DNA of 37,713 nucleotides from positions 1-37,713 of the forward strand of contig JAJDTY010000049.1 in the NCBI GenBank assembly GCA_022826945.1. The letters run 5' to 3'. The translations under genes and the position numbers were made by a program. This DNA comes from Candidatus Binatia bacterium. Lineage in GTDB: Bacteria > Desulfobacterota > Binatia > Bin18. Of the stretch, positions 1 to 7,991 are shown piece after piece (position 1 is the stretch's first letter; the number at the start of each line of letters is the position of its first letter). The notes below the pieces were generated by a model, which saw nothing but the letters and a program-made list of their open reading frames with translations, made no database searches and was not told where the DNA came from.

Positions 1-872
1 CGGCTCAGATAAAAGCTCGCCGCTTCCGAAAAGACGAGCATCAGGCGGGTCGGGATTCGCCGGTGCGGTCGCGGCACGCCTGAGACCTCCTCGAACAGAT
101 CCAAGATGTCCGAGATGGTCTTGTACTCGCTGCTGAAGATGTACTTTTCACCCGAGCGTCCATGGTGCATGCACAACAGATGTCCTTCGACAATGTCCCG
201 TGCCGCGACAAACTCGAAACCGCCATCAACGTAAGCATAGAGCTTGCCGTTCGTGTAATCGCATAAGGTCCTGCCCAACCGCGAGGGAAAAAAATCGCTG
301 CCCCCGACCACCGCACAACACGTTGCGACCACGACATCTTGTCCCGCCGCCGCGGCGCGCCAGCACTCGTGCTCGACGAGCGCCTTGCTGCGCTCGTAGG
401 GCATCGTGCGTTCCATGGGATAGAATGGCATCGTCTCGTCGCTGGGAGCGGACGGATCATCCAAATCGTAACCGACCGCACTGAAAGAGCCCGTCACCAC
501 CACCCGGCCGGCCTCCGCCTCCCGCGCCGCTTGCAGCACGTTGCGGGTACCGAGAACGTTACACTCGAACACTTCCCGGCGATGGGTGCGGTTGCCGTCG
601 ATGGTTGAAACCTTGGCCGCGCAGTGATAGACGCCTTGACAACCCGCGAGCGCGGGCCTGGCAGCATTCAAATCTCGAATGTCACCAAACGAGCGTTCAA
701 CCTCGAGGCCTTCCAATGCTTCGTTGTTGTCCTCGTGTCTCAGCAGCACCCGGACTCGAACGCCGTCGTCGAGCAGTCGGCGCACAAGATTGGCGCCCAC
801 ATGCCCGGCCGCGCCGGTGACGAGAACGGGCGGCGTCGATGAGCCGGCAGGTGTGTTTGATGGTGAGGTCAT
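1..872 (-). CDS. NAD(P)-dependent extended SDR / 3-beta-HSD-type epimerase, 3' end beyond window
   Basis: I read this frame by hand. It stays open from an ATG at 872 to the window edge (290 residues) and is cut at its C-terminus. The N-terminus carries the Rossmann glycine motif TGAAGHVG (residues 19-26). The catalytic Tyr-Lys pair is in MPYERSK (Y159, K163), preceded by the VTGSFSAVG strand that holds the usual Ser. This is the extended short-chain dehydrogenase fold of 3-beta-hydroxysteroid dehydrogenases, dihydroflavonol reductases and sugar epimerases. The first 15 residues form a loose leader, so a slightly later start is possible. It is divergent from the FAD oxidoreductase. Next to a Rieske oxygenase and P450s it would fit a sterol 3-oxidation or C4-decarboxylation step of SdmB or 3-beta-HSD type, but that role is inferred from context. 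Confidence 0.85.
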   Translation of the reverse strand, partial: MTSPSNTPAGSSTPPVLVTGAAGHVGANLVRRLLDDGVRVRVLLRHEDNNEALEGLEVERSFGDIRDLNAARPALAGCQGVYHCAAKVSTIDGNRTHRREVFECNVLGTRNVLQAAREAEAGRVVVTGSFSAVGYDLDDPSAPSDETMPFYPMERTMPYERSKALVEHECWRAAAAGQDVVVATCCAVVGGSDFFPSRLGRTLCDYTNGKLYAYVDGGFEFVAARDIVEGHLLCMHHGRSGEKYIFSSEYKTISDILDLFEEVSGVPRPHRRIPTRLMLVFSEAASFYLS

Positions 873-884
873 CTAGTCTAGTGT

Positions 885-932
885 ACTACCCCCTACTTGA
901 GGTCGGGTCAATACGTGTGTAAACGGGGTAGT
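885..932. promoter_or_regulatory. Inverted repeat in divergent intergenic region
   Basis: A perfect 8-bp inverted repeat, ACTACCCC (885-892) and GGGGTAGT (925-932), has a 32-bp spacer. It lies between the divergent starts of the SDR (872) and the FAD oxidoreductase (1010). Its position would suit a shared operator. The arms are short, the spacer is long, and no clear -35/-10 pair is visible, so this is only a candidate. Confidence 0.25.
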
Positions 933-1009
933 GGGTCAGTTTGCGATGTAAGTTGTTGTTTCTACTGGTCAAAAAATTTCAAGTGGAGACACGACCGTTG
1001 GAGAAAAGG

Positions 1010-2377
1010 ATGGTACCACGGCGCATAGCCATTGTCGGCGGCGGCATATCAGGGCTGGGGGCGGCATGGGCGCTGCATCACCACCCGGACCGATTCGATT
1101 TCCGGCTGTTTGAGGCGCAAGACCGGATTGGCGGGAATGCGATAACTGCCGATATGCCGCAGGATGACGGCAGTTCCATTCCCTTCGACATTTCCGTCAC
1201 CGCCTGCATTCCGTCGGTATATCACCATATTCTGTTGTTGCTGAAGAGGTTTGGCATCGAACTGATCGATACCAGATTCAGCTACAGCGTGAAGTATCGT
1301 GGCCATGTTTACGCCCACGATTTTGACTCCGACATCCGAGAGCAACTGCAATCCGAGATTGTCAAGTTTCAACGAGTCCTGAGGCGGCTGAAGTGGTTCG
1401 GTCCGCTGAGCCGTTTCCGGTCGAAGTTTCTGAACGCCCTCAATCCGTTCAACTACATCAGTATGGGGACGGTTCTGAACCTGGCCGGTTTTTCCGGGGA
1501 CTTCCGGTATAAGATACTGAAACCCATGTTCGTCAACTTCCTGATGGCGACCAATGTGTTCGATATGCCCGCATCTCTCTTTACGCGATATCTCGAATTC
1601 TTTGATATCGAAAGCGCCACACCCATGCAGACGTGGGACCAGGGAACCCGACGTATCTACGAAAACCTGTCGGCCAATTTCCGGGACAGGATCTACCTCA
1701 ACCGGCCGGTCCGAAAGGTGTATCGCCAGTCGTCCGGTGTCGTGGTCGAGGACGAAGACGGCGTGCAGGAGACGTTCGACGAGGTGATCTTCGCCTGCAA
1801 CGCGAACCAGACGCTGATGATCCTCGACAACCCCACGATGCTGGAGCGCTATATTCTCTCGTCGATACGGTACGAGAGCGAACTGCACAACCATACGGTC
1901 GTGCATTCGGACGCCTCAGTCCTTCCGGACAACGCAGTGAAGCCCCTGACAACGCGGAGCAATCATATCGAGCAATACGGCACCAGACCGGACAATTATG
2001 AAATCACCTACATCATGCACAACCAGCAGCCATGGGCCAATCGGTCTGACAAGCCCTGTCTGGTGACCTACAACCCCATCAGCGAAATCGATGAGAAGAA
2101 GATTATCGGAAAACGGTGGTTCCAACACATCGTGCATGACGTGCGTCACGTCGCCTTGCTCGTCCCTTTGTTCCGCTTCATTCAGGGCAAGAGGCAAACC
2201 TGGCACTGCGGCGCCCATACGCTGATCAACAGCCAGGAAACCTGCTTTGTCAGCGGGCTCGCCGCTGCAACCCAGATCGGTGCGGATTATCCCTTCGACG
2301 ATGCCGAGGCAAGGCGAATGTTCAACTATTACGGCGGTATCATGTATGGTTGGGGCTTCAGGAAAGCGAAGGGCTGA
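1010..2377 (+). CDS. FAD-dependent amine-oxidase-fold oxidoreductase (COG2907-like)
   Basis: This 455-residue flavoprotein opens with the dinucleotide-binding motif IAIVGGGISGLGAAW, followed by the acidic strand end FRLFEAQDRIGGNA typical of amine-oxidase and desaturase-type FAD enzymes. The C-terminal part (NHTVVHSDASVLP, then CLVTYNP, then FIQGKRQTWHCGAHT) matches the pattern of predicted NAD/FAD-binding proteins of COG2907, from memory. I chose the ATG at 1010 because GGAG sits 6 nt upstream; the open frame extends to a TTG at 941 but that segment does not look like protein. It is divergent from the SDR and convergent with the P450/Rieske operon. The substrate is unknown; the context suggests a lipid or isoprenoid ring or chain. 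Confidence 0.85.
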   Translation: MVPRRIAIVGGGISGLGAAWALHHHPDRFDFRLFEAQDRIGGNAITADMPQDDGSSIPFDISVTACIPSVYHHILLLLKRFGIELIDTRFSYSVKYRGHVYAHDFDSDIREQLQSEIVKFQRVLRRLKWFGPLSRFRSKFLNALNPFNYISMGTVLNLAGFSGDFRYKILKPMFVNFLMATNVFDMPASLFTRYLEFFDIESATPMQTWDQGTRRIYENLSANFRDRIYLNRPVRKVYRQSSGVVVEDEDGVQETFDEVIFACNANQTLMILDNPTMLERYILSSIRYESELHNHTVVHSDASVLPDNAVKPLTTRSNHIEQYGTRPDNYEITYIMHNQQPWANRSDKPCLVTYNPISEIDEKKIIGKRWFQHIVHDVRHVALLVPLFRFIQGKRQTWHCGAHTLINSQETCFVSGLAAATQIGADYPFDDAEARRMFNYYGGIMYGWGFRKAKG

Positions 2378-2447
2378 AGACCACGAGTGTATTGTCGCAG
2401 AGAGGGGAGGGGCACGAGACGGGTCTCCTGCTACCAAGCTCGCTCTT

Positions 2448-4454
2448 CTAATGGATGAGTGCGGGTTCGAGGGGGTGCCGGAGGCCCGTCACCCGGAACT
2501 TGAACTTCTTGTTGGGGCTGGTCTTGGGTAGCGGACTCAGCTTCAACTGGTAGTCCTTGGGTACCAGTTCCAACTCCAGGTGGCGGGCGATCAGCAACAG
2601 GTTGGCCGCCATTTGCAGCTCGGTCCAGCGCGATCCTCCGCAGACATGGGTGCCAACGCCAAATGGCGAATAGGCCCCGGCTTCCCTGTGTTCGTTGCGG
2701 GGTTCAGCAAATCGATCGATATCGAACTTGTCCGGCTCCGGGAAATACTCCTCCATGTAGTGCGTGGCGGGAAACGCGACGAGGACCGTGCTGTACGCCG
2801 GTACTTCGATGCCCTCGATCTCGAACGAGTTCATGGCCGTGCGCATGTGTACGGGGATGACCGGGTGCAGCCGCAGCACCTCCATCGCGAACCGGTGGGT
2901 CGCATCGATCGTCGATGGAGTCAGATCGTCGCCGACCGGGTCGCCGTTCGAGAACAGCGCGTCCGCCTCGGCGACAATCTGTTCCCGATAGGGCGGATTC
3001 TTGAGCAACTCGTAGATGGCGAAAGCCATCGCGCTTCCCAGGTAATGACCGGCGATAATTGTCGCGATGAACGAGAACCCGAGGTTGGTTTCGGGTAGAA
3101 ACTGCGGGTCGGACTGATGCAGGTCCATCAGATCGTCGACCAGATCACGCCGCTTGCCCTCCCGCTGCGCCGGGGTGTGCGAGGCGTGGATCTGGGCGTA
3201 CAGCTCCAGCACGCGATTGCGGTAGCGGTTCATCCTTGGCGTGTGCAACATGAACTTGGGGAGGAGCTTCATGACGTGGACCAGCAACGCCCGGTATTCG
3301 AACTTGAGGAGATCATCGAGGATGTCGGAGGGCTCGATGCTGACGCCGAGGTGAGCGATCTGTTCGCCGATGAGCCGCTGGCAGGCCATTTCTCCCGGCA
3401 CGACCTTCCCGATCCCCCATCCTCCGAACGAGCTTCGGCCGAGTGCGAACAGTTCGTGCAGCCGGTCGCTCACAACCGTGCGCGAAGTGCCCGCCCGCAT
3501 GGCCTTGCGCATGCGAACGTGATCGGCCCCGTCCATGCTGGCGATGGATCGCGCCGTACCCCACTCCGTCTGAAAGTCTTCCAGGTAGTCCCGCGTCCGC
3601 AGATGGAGGCGGCCTTTCTTCGAGACCCATCTGTTCGTTTCGACACCGGCGAGCGCCACTATCCGGCGGCCGGGGACCTTGAGCTGAAAGACCGGTCCCA
3701 GTTCCTTACTTTTTTCGGCCATAAACTTCGGCAGGTTTCCCGACCGAAACGATTTCGAAGAGATCATGTCCCACAGGCTCACTCCCGGCAGCGGGCGGCG
3801 CCTTGCCGCCCGCATGCTTTCGGGGGGACGATAGGAACTGCGCACGGCCGGGCCTATGGCTCGCCCGATCAGGTCCATCCCGCTGAAGAGCTCGATGCGC
3901 TCTTCAGCAAGTTCGTATTCTTCGGAGTCCATCATGGCGCGGAAGCCACCGCAGTAGTGCACGAGGCCGATGATGGGAACGTCGCGTGGATCCGGAATCT
4001 CGCCGTCAAGCAGCGTGCGCATGATCCGGCCTTTTATCTCTTCGCCTGACCGGCCGTCCACCAGGGGGTAACGACCAGTGCGAGTGACCTTGGTGGACAG
4101 GGTCCAGAACCCGCCGTCATCGGAATCGAAAATGTCCGCTTTCACGAGGCGATCAACCGCCACGTCACTGATGTCATCCGCCCGGCGGGCGATGCGTTCA
4201 ACCCAGTACTGTGGTGTATGTACCTGTTCTTCACCGGCTATCTCTACGAGCGTGGGATCCAGCAGTTCGTCTCCGGTGGGGGTCGCATCGATCAGGGTAA
4301 GCGATGTCTGGTCGGAGTCGATGCGGTCCTCCATGGCGAGGTCCATCAGCACGGCGCCGGCGAGCGCGCATGACATATTCCACTCCGGGATGGGTACGAA
4401 ATAGCCCGACTCATCGTTGTGCAGCAACAGGAGTAGTTCTTCGGCGAATCTCAT
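2448..4454 (-). CDS. GPP34 (GOLPH3-like) domain fused to cytochrome P450
   Basis: This 668-residue protein has two parts. Residues 1-205 look like a GPP34/GOLPH3 domain: FAEELLLLL at the start, LAGAVLMDLAMEDRI, the DATPTGDELLD segment, and a late LLDGEIPDPRDVPIIGLVH helix. Eukaryotic family members bind phosphoinositides on Golgi membranes; bacterial ones are poorly studied. Residues from about 221 onward are a full P450, with the K-helix EVLRLHP and the heme loop FGVGTHVCGG placing the thiolate at Cys605. The I-helix reads IIAGHYLGSAMA, so the usual acid-Thr pair for O2 activation is missing. Its start overlaps the Rieske stop by ATGA, so the two are translationally coupled. The fusion implies a P450 attached to a membrane or lipid surface. 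The substrate is unknown. Confidence 0.85.
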   Translation of the reverse strand: MRFAEELLLLLHNDESGYFVPIPEWNMSCALAGAVLMDLAMEDRIDSDQTSLTLIDATPTGDELLDPTLVEIAGEEQVHTPQYWVERIARRADDISDVAVDRLVKADIFDSDDGGFWTLSTKVTRTGRYPLVDGRSGEEIKGRIMRTLLDGEIPDPRDVPIIGLVHYCGGFRAMMDSEEYELAEERIELFSGMDLIGRAIGPAVRSSYRPPESMRAARRRPLPGVSLWDMISSKSFRSGNLPKFMAEKSKELGPVFQLKVPGRRIVALAGVETNRWVSKKGRLHLRTRDYLEDFQTEWGTARSIASMDGADHVRMRKAMRAGTSRTVVSDRLHELFALGRSSFGGWGIGKVVPGEMACQRLIGEQIAHLGVSIEPSDILDDLLKFEYRALLVHVMKLLPKFMLHTPRMNRYRNRVLELYAQIHASHTPAQREGKRRDLVDDLMDLHQSDPQFLPETNLGFSFIATIIAGHYLGSAMAFAIYELLKNPPYREQIVAEADALFSNGDPVGDDLTPSTIDATHRFAMEVLRLHPVIPVHMRTAMNSFEIEGIEVPAYSTVLVAFPATHYMEEYFPEPDKFDIDRFAEPRNEHREAGAYSPFGVGTHVCGGSRWTELQMAANLLLIARHLELELVPKDYQLKLSPLPKTSPNKKFKFRVTGLRHPLEPALIH

Positions 4455-5563
4455 ATTCCGTTCTCCTCCGATTGATCCGCAGAGGCTGGCCTCCCTGTCA
4501 ATTCCGGGGCTAGTCTGCGCGTCTCAGCATCCAGTTCCGGATAGAACTGCCGACAATATCGACGGTATTTCCCTATGGGACCGTCCGCTCGGCACAACCT
4601 GGGGGTAGGTCGATACCGCTTCCGTTCCCAGATCGCCACATCCTGCAGCACATCCCGTTTTTGCTGTGAAAGCAGAATGTGATTCATCAGCCTGTGGCGC
4701 AACGTCATCGGTAGGAACCCCAGACCCGTGAGGAACCGTCGGGGCCTACGGATTTCTCGCAGTTGGCTGACCAGGACAAGGTCGATGAGGGTGCCATCAA
4801 TGGGTGTCGAAAGGACCCACAATCTCGCATGCATATCAATGGTTTTCTCGTGGATTTCGACGAAGGAGTAGCCCAATCCGTAGACGTGAGCGACAGCCGA
4901 GACTTCGTACATGAGGTTCTTCACGCCCAGTATCCTACGAACGCTTTTGAAGTCGAAGCAACTCTTCAAGTGGGGGCCGTCCACCGTTACCGAACTGACC
5001 GGATGCACATTGTCGTAGCCGTGTACGTAGCGCAGATGTCCCATGTCCACGGAATTCTCCGCTGTTTCCTGGGGATGGCCGCGGAACCGGAGGGGCCGGA
5101 ATCCCAGCTCGCCCCACTCCGGACCGGTGGGTGGGTCACCCGGAAGGTCCCAATGCGCTGGCCGCCCGCCGCTCCCGAACCAGGCGAAGACCAGACCGAG
5201 GATCTCTCTGGTCTGGTATACCTTCAGTTTCGCGGCGCTGGGTGCCGGGGCGTTCGGAGTCGCAACGCATTGGCCGGTCGTATCGTACTCAAACCCGTGA
5301 AACGGACAGACGAGGCGACCGTTGCATACCCGGCCGCCGACCTCCGGCCCCAGGTACGAGCCCAGGTGCGGACAGACCGCGTCGGCCACGCAGACATGGC
5401 CTGCCTCGTCGCACCAGGCGACGATTTCCTCGCCCAGCCACGTCTTCTCAATCAGTTTCTCGCGCAGAATGGACTCGCGGCTTGCGACGAAATACCACCC
5501 CTCGGGAAACGCCGGTAGCTCATCCATACTATTCATGGACAGTCTATTGGTATTCCTAGTCAT
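4451..5563 (-). CDS. Rieske non-heme iron oxygenase, KshA/Neverland/SdmA-like
   Basis: This 370-residue oxygenase alpha subunit has the Rieske [2Fe-2S] ligands CPH (C64, H66) and CPFH (C86, H89). The mononuclear iron motif is ENSVDMGHLRYVH, with N170, D173, H176 and H181. The architecture and the QETAENSVDMGHLRYVHG signature fit the steroid-type single-component Rieske group: KshA, cholesterol 7-desaturase Neverland/DAF-36 and the bacterial C4-demethylase SdmA. No ferredoxin or reductase gene is nearby, so electrons must come from elsewhere. Several in-frame ATGs lie at the start (5563, 5536, 5527) and no strong ribosome site picks one, so the N-terminus is uncertain. It is the first gene of a two-gene minus-strand operon with the GPP34-P450. 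Confidence 0.88.
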   Translation of the reverse strand: MTRNTNRLSMNSMDELPAFPEGWYFVASRESILREKLIEKTWLGEEIVAWCDEAGHVCVADAVCPHLGSYLGPEVGGRVCNGRLVCPFHGFEYDTTGQCVATPNAPAPSAAKLKVYQTREILGLVFAWFGSGGRPAHWDLPGDPPTGPEWGELGFRPLRFRGHPQETAENSVDMGHLRYVHGYDNVHPVSSVTVDGPHLKSCFDFKSVRRILGVKNLMYEVSAVAHVYGLGYSFVEIHEKTIDMHARLWVLSTPIDGTLIDLVLVSQLREIRRPRRFLTGLGFLPMTLRHRLMNHILLSQQKRDVLQDVAIWERKRYRPTPRLCRADGPIGKYRRYCRQFYPELDAETRRLAPELTGRPASADQSEENGI

Positions 5564-5927
5564 GAGTCCAGAGCTTCTTTCAAATTCAGAACTCTCTCAC
5601 CCGCTCTACACCCAACTCCTCCAGTCACGCCGCCATCTTCTCGCGCCCAGGATGCCCTTTTTCATCATCTCCTGCCATAAACGAACGGCTACGTATCACC
5701 CAAACTCGTTTCCACCATCGTTTTCGCTCAGGCAGTATTTTTGTTTTTTCGAGTCATCAGGAAAAATTTGTGAGAACTGGTCGCATATCTGGTATGGAGA
5801 AGAGGGGTCGGAGCGGTCGTGCCACGGAATACCTGTTCTGGGTATCTACAGTATACCATTCAGCACCTTCCGGCTCGACCGCCACGGACGGTTATTCACA
5901 ACGAGAGCGTTCGTTCCCGGTAAAGCC
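5564..5927. other. Divergent intergenic region with no gene recognised
   Basis: This 364-bp gap between the Rieske gene and the ybaK-like gene is more AT-rich than its surroundings. A plus-strand frame stays open through it, but the translation looks random, with runs of Ser, Phe and His and no recognisable motif. A short inverted repeat, GGTAT (5841-5845) and ATACC (5853-5857), is present. The region must hold promoters for both divergent units; I cannot point to a convincing -35/-10 pair. Confidence 0.5.
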
Positions 5928-6395
5928 ATGACGCCAGCCATTCACGCCCTCAAACGCGCTCAGATTCCCTATCGCCTGTATGAATATCGCCACGACCCGG
6001 CTGCCTCGTCTTACGGACTGGAGGCCGCCCAAGCACTCGGTGTTGACGCGGCTCAGGTCTTGAAAACGCTCATCGTCAAACCCGCTGCCGGAGCGCTTGT
6101 TGCTGTGCTGATCCCCGTCTCCACTCAGCTCAACCTCAAGGCTGTCGCACAAGCAGTTGGGGTAAAGAAAGTTATCTTAGCCGACCCAAGAGAAGCCGAA
6201 CGGACAACCGGCTATGTGGTTGGCGGCATCAGTCCACTCGGCCAACGTCGTCGCCTCGTTACGCTGATAGACGAGTCCGCCCTCAGCCACACAAGCGTCT
6301 ACGTCAGCGCCGGGCGACGTGGACTTGATATCGCCCTGAGTCCGCAGGATTTGATTCAACTAACGCAGGCGCAGGTCGTTTGTATCGCGGTATGA
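5928..6395 (+). CDS. ybaK: YbaK/EbsC-family aminoacyl-tRNA deacylase
   Basis: This 155-residue protein has nearly the usual YbaK length (159 in E. coli). Recognisable YbaK/ProX-fold elements are the VLKTLIVKP strand with its conserved Lys, the LNLKAVAQAVGVKKV helix, the YVVGGISPLG loop and the C-terminal LDIALSPQDLI. YbaK hydrolyses Cys-tRNA(Pro) formed by mischarging by ProRS, acting in trans in the cytoplasm. I used the ATG at 5928. A longer open frame exists upstream, but the family begins at MTPAIHALK and the extension is not protein-like. It sits between oxygenase genes without an obvious functional link and is probably a passenger housekeeping gene. Confidence 0.9.
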   Translation: MTPAIHALKRAQIPYRLYEYRHDPAASSYGLEAAQALGVDAAQVLKTLIVKPAAGALVAVLIPVSTQLNLKAVAQAVGVKKVILADPREAERTTGYVVGGISPLGQRRRLVTLIDESALSHTSVYVSAGRRGLDIALSPQDLIQLTQAQVVCIAV

Positions 6396-6420
6396 GCCCC
6401 GGAAAAGCCCGTATTTCCGA

Positions 6421-6449
6421 TTGCACCTCCTGCCTCGCCGCGCTAGAGT
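6421..6449 (+). promoter_or_regulatory. Possible sigma70-like promoter for CYP51-like operon
   Basis: TTGCAC (6421-6426) and TAGAGT (6444-6449) are separated by 17 bp, just after the ybaK-like stop and about 40 bp before the P450 start. Both hexamers are imperfect, so this is a weak candidate. Transcription could also continue from ybaK. Confidence 0.3.
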
Positions 6450-6490
6450 CGTTTTGAAACAACACACACGTTTCTTCATGGAGGACATTT

Positions 6491-7912
6491 ATGGCAGATC
6501 ATGCATTTCCTCCCATGGCGAGCGGTGGTATTCCCGTTTTTGGACACGCGTTTCAATTCCTGCGTGCCCCGACGGCCCTCATGGAACGGGGCTATCACGA
6601 GCACGGTCCTGTTTTTTCTCTGAAACTGGCGAACCGCCGGGCGGTCGTCCTGCTCGGACCGGAGAATAACCGCTTCTTTTTCAGTGAGACAGATAAGCTG
6701 CTCTCCATTCGCGAGAGCTATCCCTTCTTCATCAAAATGTTCCACGAGCGTTTCTATATCTTCGCCGAGTTCGAGGAATATCTGGAACAGCGGGCCATTA
6801 TTCTACCGCGGTTTCAGCCCCAGCAGATGCACCAGTATGTCACTACCATGGCCAACGAAACGTTTGCCCTCATGGAACGCCTGGGCGAGAGCGGAACGTT
6901 TGATCTGATTCCGACTCTCGGTCCGTTAGTGATGCACATTGCTGCGCACGCCTTTCTGGGTGACGATTTTCGGCAGCGCCTGGGCAAGCAGTTTTTTGCG
7001 GACTTTCGCCTGTTTTCCGGCGGGATGGAAGCGATTCTGCCCTTGTGGCTCCCGCTGCCCAGACTGATTCGGAGTCAAAAGGCCAAAAGAAAATTGCACA
7101 AAATCCTGGGGAAACTCATCGAAGAACGCCGTCGGAGCCCGGTCGATCCGCCTGATTTTTTACAGACGCTGATTGCGTCCCACTACTCTGACGGTCGGCC
7201 GATTGACGACGTAGTGATTATCAATATGATCCTCCTGCTGGTCTGGGCCGGGCATGAGACAACAGCCGGGCATATCAGCTGGGGCCTGATTGACCTGCTC
7301 CAACACCCGGCCTATCTCCAGTCCGTGCGCGACGAACAGGCTGATATTCTTGGCGATGGTCGGCATCTCTCGATGACAGAGGTACGCCAACTGCGACGGA
7401 TTGAGTGGACGCTCAAAGAAACCGAGCGGCTCCATCCGGTCGCATTTGTTATGATGCGCAAGGCCGCCGAGACCTTTACCTGGCAGGGATTCCGTATCCC
7501 TCAGGATGCCATGGTGTTTGTTGCGCCGACCCTCTCGCATCGAATGCCCGAGGTATTTCCGGACCCCGACCAGTATCGTCCAGAACGTTTCTCCCCGGAG
7601 CACGACGAGTCTCGCCAGCCCCATAGCCTGATTGGGTTTGGAGGGGGTGTGCACCGCTGCGCTGGGGTTCATTTTGCCTATCTTGAGATGAAGATTGTCC
7701 TCTCCCTCCTTCTCCAGCAGTATGACTTCACCCTGCTTGACTCCGACCCCCGACCGGTCAGTGGGGCAAAGACGAAATGGCCCACCAGCCCGTGTCGGGT
7801 CCAATATCGACGACGGGCTTACATTCCACATAAGGTGCCGCGCCACCTATCTCACGCCGGAGAAGCGCAACCCGTCGGATCACCGGCCGCTCACTGTCCG
7901 GTTCCGCACTAA
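6491..7912 (+). CDS. Cytochrome P450, CYP51-like
   Basis: This 473-residue soluble P450 has the I-helix VWAGHETTAGHISWGLIDLL, the K-helix KETERLHP and the heme loop FGGGVHRCAGVHFA with Cys390. The stretch SHRMPEVFPDPDQYRPERF, the FAYLEMKIVLSLLL helix after the heme and the ending CRVQYRRR recall bacterial CYP51 sterol 14-alpha-demethylases such as the M. tuberculosis enzyme. However, CYP51 normally has a His-Thr I-helix pair (GHHTS), whereas here it is GHETT, so another CYP family is possible. About 20 extra residues follow the usual C-terminus. The start is supported by GGAGG at 6480-6484. It leads a plus-strand unit with the thiolase and DUF35 genes, and redox partners are not encoded nearby. 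Confidence 0.88.
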   Translation: MADHAFPPMASGGIPVFGHAFQFLRAPTALMERGYHEHGPVFSLKLANRRAVVLLGPENNRFFFSETDKLLSIRESYPFFIKMFHERFYIFAEFEEYLEQRAIILPRFQPQQMHQYVTTMANETFALMERLGESGTFDLIPTLGPLVMHIAAHAFLGDDFRQRLGKQFFADFRLFSGGMEAILPLWLPLPRLIRSQKAKRKLHKILGKLIEERRRSPVDPPDFLQTLIASHYSDGRPIDDVVIINMILLLVWAGHETTAGHISWGLIDLLQHPAYLQSVRDEQADILGDGRHLSMTEVRQLRRIEWTLKETERLHPVAFVMMRKAAETFTWQGFRIPQDAMVFVAPTLSHRMPEVFPDPDQYRPERFSPEHDESRQPHSLIGFGGGVHRCAGVHFAYLEMKIVLSLLLQQYDFTLLDSDPRPVSGAKTKWPTSPCRVQYRRRAYIPHKVPRHLSHAGEAQPVGSPAAHCPVPH

Positions 7913-7991
7913 GCGTTTTCGTGCTTAGCTAGGGACTCCGCCATCCGCCGCATTATAAGGATGGGTGTGCGCGAGGAACGGGAGGAGACGT

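Noticed and set aside
41..481. Minus-strand 146-aa frame near the window start
   Set aside because: It is Ser/Arg-rich and lies in another frame of the real SDR gene, whose frame shows TGAAGHVG and YERSK.
1049..1906. 285-aa frame antisense to the FAD oxidoreductase
   Set aside because: It is a shadow; the plus strand carries clear FAD motifs and a ribosome site.
3117..4049. 310-aa plus frame over the GPP34-P450 gene
   Set aside because: No motifs; it is antisense to the heme protein and results from GC-rich codon structure.
5322..5927. N-terminal extension of the ybaK-like gene
   Set aside because: It is antisense to the Rieske start and runs through the divergent gap without protein-like features; the family start is at 5928.
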